From the NCBI GenBank assembly GCA_020853025.1, contig JADYZP010000042.1, positions 62,001 through 126,000 of the forward strand: DNA of 64,000 nucleotides. The letters are read 5' to 3'. Shown piece by piece: positions 22,136-32,124 of the stretch (within the stretch, counting starts at the first letter, position 1; each line of letters opens with the position of its first letter). Position numbers and translations under genes: made by a program. The notes under the pieces are model-generated. The model did no database searches. It had not been told where the DNA came from and saw nothing but the letters and a program-made list of their open reading frames with translations. The stretch comes from Burkholderiales bacterium (GTDB lineage: Bacteria > Pseudomonadota > Gammaproteobacteria > Burkholderiales > Casimicrobiaceae).

Positions 22136-24066
22136 GGGTAATCGAGCTGCAGGCGCTGCTGCAGCTTGCGCACCTGGCGCAGCGCCTCCTTCAGCACCCG
22201 CCGGTCGAGATCGGAGAGGCTCGCCACCGGCACCAGGTTGGGATTGGCCGACGGCGGCAGTTCATGGGCGACGCGCCGGTGTTGCGTGCGCAGCCTCAGC
22301 ATCTGCAGGTAGTCGAAGGCGTCGGCCCAGTTGACGAGATCGGACTTGGCGACACCTTTGTTGGTCCCGCCGTCGCGCAAGCGCTCCTGCGTGTTGGTGG
22401 CGGTGATGCCGGTGGCCAGCGCGAAAATGCGTGCGCCGTCGGTGATCGGCATGCTGCCGTAGAGTTTCAAGTCCATGCCCTCGGCGCCACTCGCATCCTC
22501 GCTTTCGACGATTTCGCCGCGCCACGACAACGGCGGGCGGTTGCGGCACGCATTCTCGGCGAGCTGTTTCAGGAAGCGCGGGTTTGCCTTGGCTCGCCTG
22601 GCAATATCGTCGCGCAGCGCACCGGCAAGATCCTTGTCTCCCCACAGGCGGCGGAAATCGAAGAAGATGCTCGAGGCAAGCAGACTTTCCGGATCGCCGC
22701 GATCGATCCACCTCGCGAACGCGGCCTGCCATTCGGGAAGCGACAGGCACCACTTGGGGTTCATCGCCATGACGCCGCCCTTGCACAGTGGGTATCCGCA
22801 ACGATCGAGCGCGTCGTTGACGGCGCGTGCGAACGGCAGCAGGCGTTCGCGCACCGCGGCCTCCGGCGTCGCCGCGTCGTCGACGGCAAAGATGATTCCG
22901 TTGTCCTGATCGGTCGCAATGGTCTGCTCGCTGCGCCCCTCGGAGCCCAACCCCAGCCAGCAAAGCCTGAGCCTGGACAGGTCGAAGTCCTTCGCATACA
23001 GGTCGAGGATGCGTTCGGTCAACCGGTCGTTGAGGCTGGAGATCATCCTCGTCAGCGATCTGCTGCCCACGCCCTGCGCGACCAGCGCATACGACAGCGC
23101 GCGGATGTCGGCGGCGCACTGGACCAGCGTCGGCAGGTCCTTCGCACGGCCCAGCGCGGATGACAGTTCGCGCACCGACAGCCGGTGCAGTTGAAAGAGG
23201 TCGCGTTCCGAGACCACACCGCGGACGCGGCCATCCGCGTCGGTCAGCACCACGTGCCGGATACCGCTTTGTGCCATCATCAGCGCGGCGTCGGCCGCCG
23301 TCGCATCGGTGGCCAGCGCGATGACCGGCGAACTCATCACTTCGCCGATTCCGGTGCCGAGGTTGCGCTGCGGAAGCACGATGCGCCCTATCACGTCCTG
23401 CCGTGTGAAGATCCCCAGCGGGCGCCCGTCCGGATCGACGACCGGCAGCGAACCGATCCGGCGGGACTCCATCGTTGCCAGCGCGTCGGCAAGCGCCGTT
23501 TCCGGTGCCACGGTGACGGGCGCGCCGCGCACCAGCGCGTGCAAAGGGGTCGCCATGCCGTGGCGGGACGTGATGCCGCTGACGTACTCGGCCTGCACGT
23601 TGGCGCGCAGCACGTCGAGCAAATAGGCCAGGCGTCGCGTGCAGGAGTCGCGAAACTGCGGCGAACGTTCGATCAGCACGTCGAACTCCGCAGTCGGCAG
23701 CACCAGGCAAAACGTGTCCTGCGCAGCACGGTAGATCGATGTCACGCCGCGCTCACCGAGCAGCGCACCCAACGGAAACATTTCGCCGGCGGACAGTTCC
23801 CACAGTGCTGTGGCCGGCCCCGCCCCGCCCGGCCGCTCGCCGCGCACCGACCCCTGCTTGATCACGTAGCAATGTTCGGGTCGATGCGTCTCGGGTGCCA
23901 GGATGATGTCGCCTGGCGCGTAGTACGAAAGGCGCGACGCGCTCACAAGGCGGTCGAGGTCTTCGTCGGCCATCGCCGAGAACGGCGCGTGCGGCCGCAG
24001 CGCCGCAGTCAGGCCGGCGAGCACCGTGGGTGCGGGACGATAGGTGGGCGTCATCGACAAGGCCAT
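22132..24066 (-). CDS. cNMP-binding, twin-CBS, DUF294 nucleotidyltransferase-like signalling protein
   Basis: About 644 residues. In order they form a cyclic-nucleotide-binding domain (~25-145, with YYAPGDIIL and a basic segment after CYVIKQGSV), two CBS motifs (~150-280, with MESRRIGSLPVVD and MMAQSGIRHVVLTD), and a nucleotidyltransferase-like domain with GSEGRSEQTIATDQDNG (~370). A C-terminal helical DUF294_C domain follows. The family is annotated as putative signal-transduction proteins sensing nucleotides. The start is unsure: ATG at 24066 or 24054, or a TTG at 24126, and none has a strong ribosome binding site. It is coupled to the DnaQ-like gene by ATGA. No acetate genes are nearby. 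Confidence 0.85.
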
Positions 24067-24171
24067 TCCAGAATTTTTCGGACGCGCGGCAGACACGCGG
24101 AACTTAGATGCCGGAACGTCGGTCAATCAAGCAGACGTTCAACGTCTCCCGCTTCCCTCCCTGAGCGGGTG

Positions 24172-24198
24172 CCCGCTCCCGGGTTCTCCGGGAGCGGG
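24172..24198 (-). terminator. GC-rich hairpin just beyond engB
   Basis: An 11-bp perfect stem (CCCGCTCCCGG and CCGGGAGCGGG) with a five-base loop lies five bases past the engB stop on the minus strand. No T-run follows in that direction, so termination would rely on the stem or on Rho. A second hairpin overlaps the gene end. Confidence 0.5.
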
Positions 24199-24202
24199 TG
24201 TT

Positions 24203-24970
24203 TCAAGGCCCCGCGCCACTCCCCCTGGTCGCGGGGCCTTTCTTCGCCTGTTCGCCGTCTGTATTCTGCCACGACGCCCCGATAGCCGCTTCGGGTAGCC
24301 ATGAAGCGATCGTGGATTCCGCCTCGGGTACGCCCAGCCGCGTGACAGCCGAGAACAGTTGGATCGTGATCTGCGGCGCACCGAAGGGAAAGGCATCGTC
24401 GAGCTGCGTGGCGACGCTCGCCACCGCAGCGCGCCGGCCGGTCGTCGTGAGCTTGTCCGCCTTGGTGGCCAGCAACAACACCGGCCTGCCCGACGGCACG
24501 AACTGCGCCAGTACTTCGAGGTCGAGTTCCTTCAAGCCATGCCGGGCATCGATCAGCATGACCAGCGCGACGAGACTGCTGCGCGTGCTGACGTATTGCC
24601 AAAGAAATTCTTGCCAGCCGCGCTTGACGCTGCGCGCGACGGCTGCGTAGCCATAACCGGGGAGATCGGCGACCAGCGCGCCGCTGCGCAGCGCAAAAAG
24701 GTTGATCTGCTGCGTGCGTCCGGGTGTCCGACTTGCATAGGCGAGCCGCGTGCGGTTGGCGAGCGCATTGATCGCGCTCGACTTGCCGGCGTTGGAGCGA
24801 CCCGCGAACGCGATCTCGGGAACGCCGGGCGGCGGCAACTGCGATGCTTTCGCCGCACCGATGACGAACTGCGCCCCGACCAGCGGATGCGGCTTGTGCG
24901 GACGGGCTCGCGGCGACACGTCGTCTTTGGAAGGGCGACGGGACTCCGTTACAATAACAGGCTTGTTCAC
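24203..24970 (-). CDS. engB: Ribosome biogenesis GTP-binding protein EngB/YsxC
   Basis: A TrmE-Era-like GTPase needed for 50S subunit assembly. The 255-residue product shows G1 GRSNAGKSS (57-65), the G2 threonine region SRTPGRTQQ, G3 DLPGYGYA, G4 TKADK and G5 SAVTRLG. The GTG at 24970 starts VNKPVIV; a longer frame exists upstream but reads antisense through the cytochrome gene. Compared with the usual ~200-220 residues it has a long N-terminus and about 25 extra C-terminal residues ending GPATRGSGAGP, which coincide with a GC-rich hairpin and may be read-through into a terminator. Divergent from cytochrome c4, as in many proteobacteria. Confidence 0.94.
   Translation of the reverse strand: MNKPVIVTESRRPSKDDVSPRARPHKPHPLVGAQFVIGAAKASQLPPPGVPEIAFAGRSNAGKSSAINALANRTRLAYASRTPGRTQQINLFALRSGALVADLPGYGYAAVARSVKRGWQEFLWQYVSTRSSLVALVMLIDARHGLKELDLEVLAQFVPSGRPVLLLATKADKLTTTGRRAAVASVATQLDDAFPFGAPQITIQLFSAVTRLGVPEAESTIASWLPEAAIGASWQNTDGEQAKKGPATRGSGAGP
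24205..24240. terminator. Terminator-like hairpin inside the 3' end of engB
   Basis: An 11-bp perfect stem (AAGGCCCCGCG and CGCGGGGCCTT) closes a 14-base loop, and TCTTC follows on the plus strand. It lies inside the last dozen codons of engB. In the plus direction it looks like a terminator, although no plus-strand gene precedes it. On the minus strand it may act together with the next hairpin downstream. Confidence 0.4.
24927..24955 (+). promoter_or_regulatory. Candidate sigma-70 promoter for cytochrome c4
   Basis: TTGGAA (4/6 to consensus), a 17-bp spacer and TACAAT (5/6) precede the cytochrome gene by about 97 bases. If engB starts at GTG 24970, this promoter lies over its first codons on the opposite strand. 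Confidence 0.45.
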
Positions 24971-25051
24971 GGCGCGTCCGTCCCGCCGTTGCGCCGCGCA
25001 CTTGTGGGCGCCGCGCGGCGGCATGGGTGCCGCCATCGGGGAGTCGAAAGA

Positions 25052-25699
25052 ATGGATCGCACGTTGTTGCTGGCCGTCTTGTCGTTGACGGCGCTGGCCC
25101 TGTTTCCGCCTCCGGCCTTCGCGCAGGGCGCGGGCAAACCCGACCTCGCCCGTGCAAAGCAAATTGCCGAAACGGTCTGCGCGGCGTGCCACGGTGCCGA
25201 CGGCAACAGCGCGTTGCCGGTCAACCCGAATCTCGCCGGACAGGGTGCTGAGTATATCAGCCGTCAGTTGCAGCATTTCAAGGCAGAGGTACGGGTCAAT
25301 GCCGTGATGCAGGCGATGGTCGCGACGCTGACGCCGGAGGATATGGTCGCACTGGGCATCTACTTCGCGCAGCAAAAGCCGAACCCGGGTGCGGCGAGGG
25401 ACGCCAAACTCGTCGAAATGGCACAACGAGTGTTCCGCGCCGGCGACGCGGCGACCGGCCTGCCGGCGTGCTCGGCTTGCCATTCGCCGACCGGCGCCGG
25501 AATTCCGAAAAACTACCCACGACTGTCCGGACAGCATGCCGACTACACGTTCACGCAACTGAAGGCGTTCCGAACCGGCGAGCGCGGCAACGACAGTGCC
25601 GGCAAGGACGTCCAGGGCAGGATCATGGCGGGCATCGCGCAACGAATGACCGATACGCAGATGAAGGCGCTCGCCGACTACGCGTCGGGACTGCGCTGA
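25052..25699 (+). CDS. Dihaem cytochrome c4-type electron carrier
   Basis: A 215-residue periplasmic cytochrome with a signal peptide cleaved near AFAQ. It has two haem-binding sites, CAACH at 43-47 and CSACH at 140-144, in two similar ~90-residue halves. Candidate distal Met ligands are present in both halves (the QAMVATLT and RIMAGIAQRM regions). Cytochrome c4 carries electrons from bc1 or donors to cbb3-type oxidase at the inner membrane. ATG 25052 follows GGGGAG; an in-frame extension upstream is the antisense of engB. The divergent engB neighbour is typical. Confidence 0.94.
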   Translation: MDRTLLLAVLSLTALALFPPPAFAQGAGKPDLARAKQIAETVCAACHGADGNSALPVNPNLAGQGAEYISRQLQHFKAEVRVNAVMQAMVATLTPEDMVALGIYFAQQKPNPGAARDAKLVEMAQRVFRAGDAATGLPACSACHSPTGAGIPKNYPRLSGQHADYTFTQLKAFRTGERGNDSAGKDVQGRIMAGIAQRMTDTQMKALADYASGLR

Positions 25700-25736
25700 C
25701 GGTAGCGCGAGCCTCCGCGCTTGGCCAGGCACGGTC

Positions 25737-26585
25737 ATGGCAGACGACATCCGGGTAGCGTCGTTGCACGTCTATCCGGTGAAAGGGTGCCGGGGGCTGT
25801 CGCCGGCATCGGCACGCCTGGCGATCACCGGACTGTCGACCGACGGTGTTGGCGATCGCGAGTTCATGATCGTCGACCGCGACGGCCGATTCGTCACCCA
25901 GCGCGATTTTCCGCGTCTTGCGCTGATCGATGCCGTGGTCGTCGATGGCGCACTGGTCCTGTCGGCGCCGGGCTGCGCGCCGCTGTCGACGCCGCTCGCC
26001 GGAAAGGCGGCCAACTCCCGCAATGTCGTCGTCTGGAGCAGCGAAGTGCGCGGCTTCGACGCCGGCGATGCAGCGGCATCGTGGCTGTCGGTCTGGCTCG
26101 CGTCGGAGCTACGCCTGGTTCGTTTCGACCGGAAGACGAAGCGCCTGTGCAATCCCGAGTACGCCGGCGATTCCGGAGCGCATACGCTGTTCGCCGATAG
26201 CTACCCGCTGCTGGTGATTGGCGAAGAGTCACTCGCCGAATTGAACGAGCGGCTGGCCGCAGCGGGACACCGGGCACTGCCGATGAACCGGTTCCGGCCG
26301 TGCATCGTGCTGTCGGGATTGCCGCCGTTCGCCGAAGATCAAGTCGACACCATCACCATCGGCGACGCCGTGCTGAAATGCGTCAAGCCCTGCGTGCGCT
26401 GCCGGGTCACGACGACCGACCAGGCGACCGCCGAGGTCGGCATCGAGCCCTTGCGCACGTTGGGCGAGTTCCGGATGGATGCGCGCATGGGCGGCGTCAC
26501 CTTCGGCATGAACGCGATCGTCCTGGCCGGCGACGGAAGCACGCTTCGCGCAGGTGCGGCGGCCACCGTCGACTACCGGTTCTAG
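25737..26585 (+). CDS. MOSC domain protein
   Basis: A 282-residue protein with the N-terminal MOSC beta-barrel domain (YPVKGCRGLSPASA, GDREFMIVD, FVTQRDFPRLALI) and the C-terminal MOSC domain with NRFRPCIVLSG and KPCVRCRVTTTDQ. In this family a conserved cysteine near the C-terminus is thought to carry the molybdenum-cofactor sulfur or bind the cofactor; the CVRC here fits. It resembles the YcbX/mARC group, which reduces N-hydroxylated compounds, but it lacks a ferredoxin domain. ATG 25737 lies 37 bases after the cytochrome stop, so the two may share a transcript. Confidence 0.9.
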   Translation: MADDIRVASLHVYPVKGCRGLSPASARLAITGLSTDGVGDREFMIVDRDGRFVTQRDFPRLALIDAVVVDGALVLSAPGCAPLSTPLAGKAANSRNVVVWSSEVRGFDAGDAAASWLSVWLASELRLVRFDRKTKRLCNPEYAGDSGAHTLFADSYPLLVIGEESLAELNERLAAAGHRALPMNRFRPCIVLSGLPPFAEDQVDTITIGDAVLKCVKPCVRCRVTTTDQATAEVGIEPLRTLGEFRMDARMGGVTFGMNAIVLAGDGSTLRAGAAATVDYRF

Positions 26586-26589
26586 CGGA

Positions 26590-28557
26590 CTACGATGCGA
26601 CTGCGCACATGACCGGCAGGTACGGGCCCGGTCCGTAGCCTTCCGCTACCCAGCCGTAGGAAGCGTCGAGGCTGTTGCGGACGACGATTTCCGTCGTATA
26701 GCGATGGTTGGTCGTCAGCGTATTGAAGTACCGGTAGACGGGCGTGGTGCTTGCAGGACAGGCACCCGTCGTCGCGTCCGGCAGCGCAACGTAGAACACG
26801 CTCGGGCTTTCGTAGACCCAGTCGACCGGATGCGCTGCGGCGGTGGCGGCGCATTCGGACGGGCTCGCCGAATAGAAATGCGAGTCGCCATAGGCGGGTG
26901 CCCGGTAGAAGCGACACACCGGACCGGTTCCCGGCGTCGGACGCTCATGGACAATGAAACGCAGGCCCGTGCGCTGCCAGCCTCGCGTCCTGCCGCTGTC
27001 GAGATTGTCGATCTCGACCGGATTGGTCGACAGGAAATAGTGATCGAGCGCCTGGTTGTAGAACTCGGTCGCGGCGACGAGGCCGTCCGGATTGGCGGCG
27101 TTCGGCGTCAGGTACGAACGCATCACCGGCAGCGCGGTTTCGAGTCGCGAGTAGTAGTCGGGGGAGTGCGGCTGCGCGCAAGACGAGATGCCTGCATAGA
27201 GCGCACCGCGAACCTCGTAGTGGCTGCCGCCGGGGGCCAGCGTCAGCAGCGCCCCGCCGCTCGATCCGGCCTCGGTGACGCCCTCGTTCCACACCACTTC
27301 GGTAAAGATGTCGTAGACGTAGAAATCATCGATCGGCAGCGATCCGGTCGTCTGCCCCTTGCTCCACTTGAGGAGATCGCCTTCGGGATGGTGCAGCGTC
27401 GCGACGCTCGTTGTGTCGGCAATCGGCTCGGCGCGCCATGCGGCGAATATCGCCCCGGCCGGCGGCACATCGAGCAGGCGCACGATGGACCAGTCGTGAT
27501 CCGGGCTGCGGCCAAGCAGCTGCGCACCTCCGGTGAGCTGGACGAACGGCGGTGTCTGCTTGCTGTTGCAGGCGTCCGCAGCGAAGAACCAGAAGGTGTT
27601 GAGCGTGGCTGCGACGTTTGCCGAGTCGAGACAGTGATTGGCGGACAGCAGGTACGGCGTGAACGATTGCACCGAATCGCCGAGCAGCGTGCCCGTGCAG
27701 ATATAGGAGCCGCCGGAATCGCCGACGAAGCTCAACCTCGCAACGGACTTCGCGAGATCGCGCGCCGCGGGGTTGGCCGGAAACACACAGGCACTGTCGA
27801 TGTTGCAGGTGCCCGCGGCGCCGATACCCGAGACCTTGCGAATCACTCCCGGCAGCGAATGCAGGTCCCGGCCGGCGGCGAGCAGATGCGAAATGCGCGA
27901 AATGCGCAGCGACGCGCCGTCGACAGTCGCGCCGGCGGCGACATGCACTTCGATGATGGCGACGTCCCCCGCCAGCACCGGTGACCAGAAGCGACCACCG
28001 GCGCCGGCCACCCTGCCGATGTGTCGAGGGGAGCGCGCGTCGAAGACTTCCGTGTCGGCCGCCGATCCGGCAAAGCGCAGCGAAAGCGCCGACGTCGGAT
28101 CGGACAATTCCACGGCAACGCGCAACGCCGCCGCGCCGGGGGACACGATGTCGACGCGCGCCGTGCGGCCGCCATCCGCGCTGGCAATCCAGGTCAGCGC
28201 GGACAGGGCGATGACGCGATCGGCCGTCGGCAACTCGCGTCCGAAACCGATGGCCAACGGCTGCCCCTTGCCCTCGCCGCGGAGCAACGCGGCGTTGTAC
28301 AACTGCATCGGGGCCGTTTCAGCCGCGTCCGGAGCCGCGAGTTCAATCCGGCGCGCGAGCGCAGCGGTCGAAGTAAGCCGTGCCGCATTCCGGGAAATGG
28401 CGGGGCGTCGAAACTCGACCGGCGGGACCGACGTCACCACGCCAGCCGCCGCGTCACGCGCGACCGCGTCCGCCGCCAGCGCGGATCCGGCGCCGGACGC
28501 GGCAATTGCTGCTGCGACGCAGAACATGGCGGTCGTCGCCGACAAACGAAACTTCAA
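26590..28557 (-). CDS. Secreted trypsin-like serine protease with C-terminal DUF5648 domain
   Basis: About 655 residues. A signal peptide (KFRLSATTAMFCVAAAIAA, cleaved near SALAA) is followed by a ~230-residue beta-rich pro-region and then a chymotrypsin-fold domain. The triad is visible: His ~308 in SANHC, Asp ~355 in DHDWSIV and Ser ~433 in AGSSGGAL. Cysteines around CNIDSACVF and CTGTLLG suggest a lysyl-endopeptidase-like enzyme. The C-terminal ~150 residues match the DUF5648 repeat pattern (EFYNQALDHYFLS, VCRFYRAP, HFYSASPSEC, VYRYFNTLTTNHRYT). The start is uncertain: TTG 28557, ATG 28527 or an upstream TTG at 28632. It lies directly behind rmlD on the same strand and four bases from the convergent MOSC gene. 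Confidence 0.85.
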   Translation of the reverse strand: MKFRLSATTAMFCVAAAIAASGAGSALAADAVARDAAAGVVTSVPPVEFRRPAISRNAARLTSTAALARRIELAAPDAAETAPMQLYNAALLRGEGKGQPLAIGFGRELPTADRVIALSALTWIASADGGRTARVDIVSPGAAALRVAVELSDPTSALSLRFAGSAADTEVFDARSPRHIGRVAGAGGRFWSPVLAGDVAIIEVHVAAGATVDGASLRISRISHLLAAGRDLHSLPGVIRKVSGIGAAGTCNIDSACVFPANPAARDLAKSVARLSFVGDSGGSYICTGTLLGDSVQSFTPYLLSANHCLDSANVAATLNTFWFFAADACNSKQTPPFVQLTGGAQLLGRSPDHDWSIVRLLDVPPAGAIFAAWRAEPIADTTSVATLHHPEGDLLKWSKGQTTGSLPIDDFYVYDIFTEVVWNEGVTEAGSSGGALLTLAPGGSHYEVRGALYAGISSCAQPHSPDYYSRLETALPVMRSYLTPNAANPDGLVAATEFYNQALDHYFLSTNPVEIDNLDSGRTRGWQRTGLRFIVHERPTPGTGPVCRFYRAPAYGDSHFYSASPSECAATAAAHPVDWVYESPSVFYVALPDATTGACPASTTPVYRYFNTLTTNHRYTTEIVVRNSLDASYGWVAEGYGPGPYLPVMCAVAS

Positions 28558-28635
28558 GGCAGGCCCCGCAATTCGAATGGGTTCGCGTCCGGCTCGATTC
28601 GCGAATTCGGTTGGAGTGGCGCGCCGGCGCAAGGT

Positions 28636-29514
28636 TCAGCCCGAGGCCTCGGCGCGCTGCTCCGCCAGACAGGCGGCGAGCGCATCCTGCCACGTGGGCA
28701 GCTCGAGTCCGAAGGTACACCGGAACAAGGTACTGTCCAACACGCCGTAGGCCGGGCGACGCGCCGGTGTCGGGAATTCCTCGGTCGTGATCGGCAGTAC
28801 CCGCGGCTTGGCCGCCGCGCCGACGATCGCCGTCGCCAGTCCGTGCCAGGTCGTGCTGCCCAGCGCGCTCAAGTGATACAAACCCGCGCGTTCGACCAGG
28901 TCGAAGACGCCGCGCGCAAGCAGCGCACAAGTTGCCTGCGCCAGCGTGCGTGCCCAGTTCGGCGTTCCAGTCTGGTCGGCGACGATCTTCAATTCGTCGC
29001 GCTCGGCGGCAAGTTTCTGCACGGTGCGCAGGAAATTCCTGCCGTGCAATCCGTAGACCCAGCTGGTGCGCAGCACCAGCGCATGCGCGCCGGTCGCCGC
29101 GACGGCGCGCTCGCCTTCGAGCTTGGACTCACCGTAGACGTTGAGCGGCCCGATCGGCGCGGCCTCGGCGTAGGGTGTCGTCGCCGTACCGTCGAACACA
29201 TAGTCGGTCGAGTAGTGGATAAGCAGCGCGCCGCACCGGCGCGCTTCTTCGGCGAGCACTCGCGGTGCGTTGGCATTGACGGCGAACGCCGCTTCACGCT
29301 CGCCCTCGGCCCGGTCCACCGCTGTATAGGCGCCTGCGTTGACGACCAGGCCGGGCTTCAGTGCGCGCATCGCGGCGACGACCGCGTCGGGATCGGCCAG
29401 ATCGAGAGTGGACCGATCGGTGGCGATCAGTTCACCATGCACGGGAAGCAGTCGCGCGAGTTCGAAGCCGACCTGTCCGCGCGCGCCGGTAAGCAGGATG
29501 CGGGGTCGGTCCAT
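28636..29514 (-). CDS. rmlD: dTDP-4-dehydrorhamnose reductase RmlD
   Basis: The last step of dTDP-L-rhamnose synthesis, an NADPH-dependent reduction. The 292-residue SDR enzyme has GARGQVG at the N-terminus, NAGAYTAVDRAE, the YSTDYVFDG motif, catalytic YGESK and RTSWVYG. It follows rmlC with a short gap in the rmlB-rmlA-rmlC-rmlD operon. Complete. Confidence 0.96.
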   Translation of the reverse strand: MDRPRILLTGARGQVGFELARLLPVHGELIATDRSTLDLADPDAVVAAMRALKPGLVVNAGAYTAVDRAEGEREAAFAVNANAPRVLAEEARRCGALLIHYSTDYVFDGTATTPYAEAAPIGPLNVYGESKLEGERAVAATGAHALVLRTSWVYGLHGRNFLRTVQKLAAERDELKIVADQTGTPNWARTLAQATCALLARGVFDLVERAGLYHLSALGSTTWHGLATAIVGAAAKPRVLPITTEEFPTPARRPAYGVLDSTLFRCTFGLELPTWQDALAACLAEQRAEASG

Positions 29515-29524
29515 CGCCTGCGCG

Positions 29525-30067
29525 TCACGCGTAGGTGTCGGCCGCCGCCAGCACGACGCCTGCGGCGTCCTTGGGCGCCAGCGTCGGCGCGCCGTCGAGC
29601 GGCCACGCTAGCCCAAGCGCCGGATCGTTCCACAGCAGCGTGCGTTCGTGCTCGGGAGCCCAGTAGTCGGTTGTCTTGTAGAGAAATTCCGCCTCGTCGG
29701 ACAGCACCAGAAAGCCGTGCGCGAAACCGGGTGGCACCCACAGCATCCGCTTGTTGGCCGCCGACAGCACGCAATTCATCGACTTGCCGAAATGGGCGGA
29801 ACTGCGGCGCAGGTCGACCGCAACATCGAACACTTCGCCGGAGACGACGCGCACCAGCTTGCCCTGCGCGTGCTCGATCTGATAGTGGAGTCCGCGCAGC
29901 ACGCCGCGCCGCGAGTGCGAATGATTGTCCTGCACGAATCCGGCGGGCAGTCCGGCGCGTGCAAAAGCGTGCTGATTCCAGCTTTCGTAGAAGAAACCAC
30001 GATCGTCGCCGAACACCCGCGGTTCGATCAACAGGACTTCGGGCAGCTGCGTCTGCGTGACCTGCAT
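29525..30067 (-). CDS. rmlC: dTDP-4-dehydrorhamnose 3,5-epimerase RmlC
   Basis: A cupin enzyme that epimerises C3 and C5 of the keto sugar. The 180-residue product has FGDDRGFFYESWN, VQDNHSHSRRGVLRGLHYQ with the catalytic His, and VPPGFAHGFLVLSD. The ATG at 30067 (MQVTQTQLPE) fits the family; an upstream in-frame ATG or alternative codon would add 11 unrelated residues. It lies between rmlA and rmlD. Confidence 0.96.
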   Translation of the reverse strand: MQVTQTQLPEVLLIEPRVFGDDRGFFYESWNQHAFARAGLPAGFVQDNHSHSRRGVLRGLHYQIEHAQGKLVRVVSGEVFDVAVDLRRSSAHFGKSMNCVLSAANKRMLWVPPGFAHGFLVLSDEAEFLYKTTDYWAPEHERTLLWNDPALGLAWPLDGAPTLAPKDAAGVVLAAADTYA

Positions 30068-30080
30068 CGTGTCAGCGCCA

Positions 30081-30961
<881 letters not shown>

Positions 30962-30965
<4 letters not shown>

Positions 30966-32026
30966 CGCACGCTCACGTCTTTCGCGTACTGCAGCGTGAT
31001 CCACTTCCGGTAGTCCTTGGTCGCGACGCTCTCGAGCCAGGAATCGTTGGCGAGGTACCAGCGAATCGTGCGCTCGAGCCCCGAAGCGAAGGTCTCTTCC
31101 GGCGACCAGTGGAGCTGGTCGCGGATTTTCGCGGCGTCGATCGCATAGCGGCGGTCGTGGCCAGGCCGATCCTTGACGTAGGTGACCAGCGACGCGTAGT
31201 CGGGGCCGGGCCGTGTGCGTGCGAGGATGGTGCAGATTTCGCGCACGACGTCGACGTTGGTCATCTCGGCGTCGCCGCCGATGTTGTAGGTCTCTCCGGG
31301 ACACCCGCCCGCCATTACCACCCGGATCGCGCTGCAGTGATCGCCGACGTAGAGCCAGTCCCGGACATTCTGGCCGTCGCCGTAGACCGGCAGCGGCCGG
31401 CCGGCGAGGGCGTTGACGATCATCAGCGGAATCAACTTCTCCGGGAACTGGCGTGGACCATAGTTGTTCGAGCAGTGGGTCGTCAGCGTCGGCAGCCCGT
31501 AGGTGTGGTGATAGGCGCGCACCAGATGGTCCGAGGCGGCCTTCGACGCCGAATACGGGCTGTTCGGCGCATAGGCCGTGGTTTCGGAAAAGCCCGGTGC
31601 GGTCGGCGCCAGCGAGCCGTAGACCTCGTCGGTCGAGACGTGGACGAAGCGAAAGGCGGCGCGCGGCGCGGCCGGCAGCGCCGTCCACCACGCGCGCACG
31701 GCCTCGAGCAGCTTGAAGGTGCCGACGATGTTGGTGTCGATGAAGGCCGCGGGACCGCGGATCGAACGGTCGACATGCGACTCGGCGGCAAAGTTGACGA
31801 TCGCGCGCGGCCGGTGTTCGCGCAGCAGCGCGGCGACGTGTGCCTCATCGCCGATGTCTCCGCGCACGAACACGTGACGCGCGTCGCCGGCAAGCGAGTG
31901 CAGGTTGCAAAGGTTGCCGGCGTAGGTCAGGAGGTCGAGGTTGACGACGGGCTCGGCCGTTGTGGCGAGCCAGTCGAGCACGAAGTTGGCGCCGATGAAA
32001 CCGGCGCCGCCGGTGACGAGGATCAT
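30962..32026 (-). CDS. rmlB: dTDP-glucose 4,6-dehydratase RmlB
   Basis: Oxidises and dehydrates dTDP-glucose to the 4-keto-6-deoxy sugar. The 354-residue SDR has [11 protein letters not shown] for [22 protein letters not shown] with the catalytic Thr/Asp/Glu, [12 protein letters not shown] (Tyr/Lys pair), and [14 protein letters not shown]. First gene of the rmlBACD operon. Rhamnose is probably used for LPS or exopolysaccharide, given the neighbouring waa genes. Confidence 0.97.
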
Positions 32027-32124
32027 GATGGAACTCGGGTGGGGAGGGCCGGGACCGGCCGTTCGATCTCAGGCGTGATTCTAGCAGCGCCCCCGCCTCG
32101 CAGGCAGGCGTCGGCACCCGTCGC

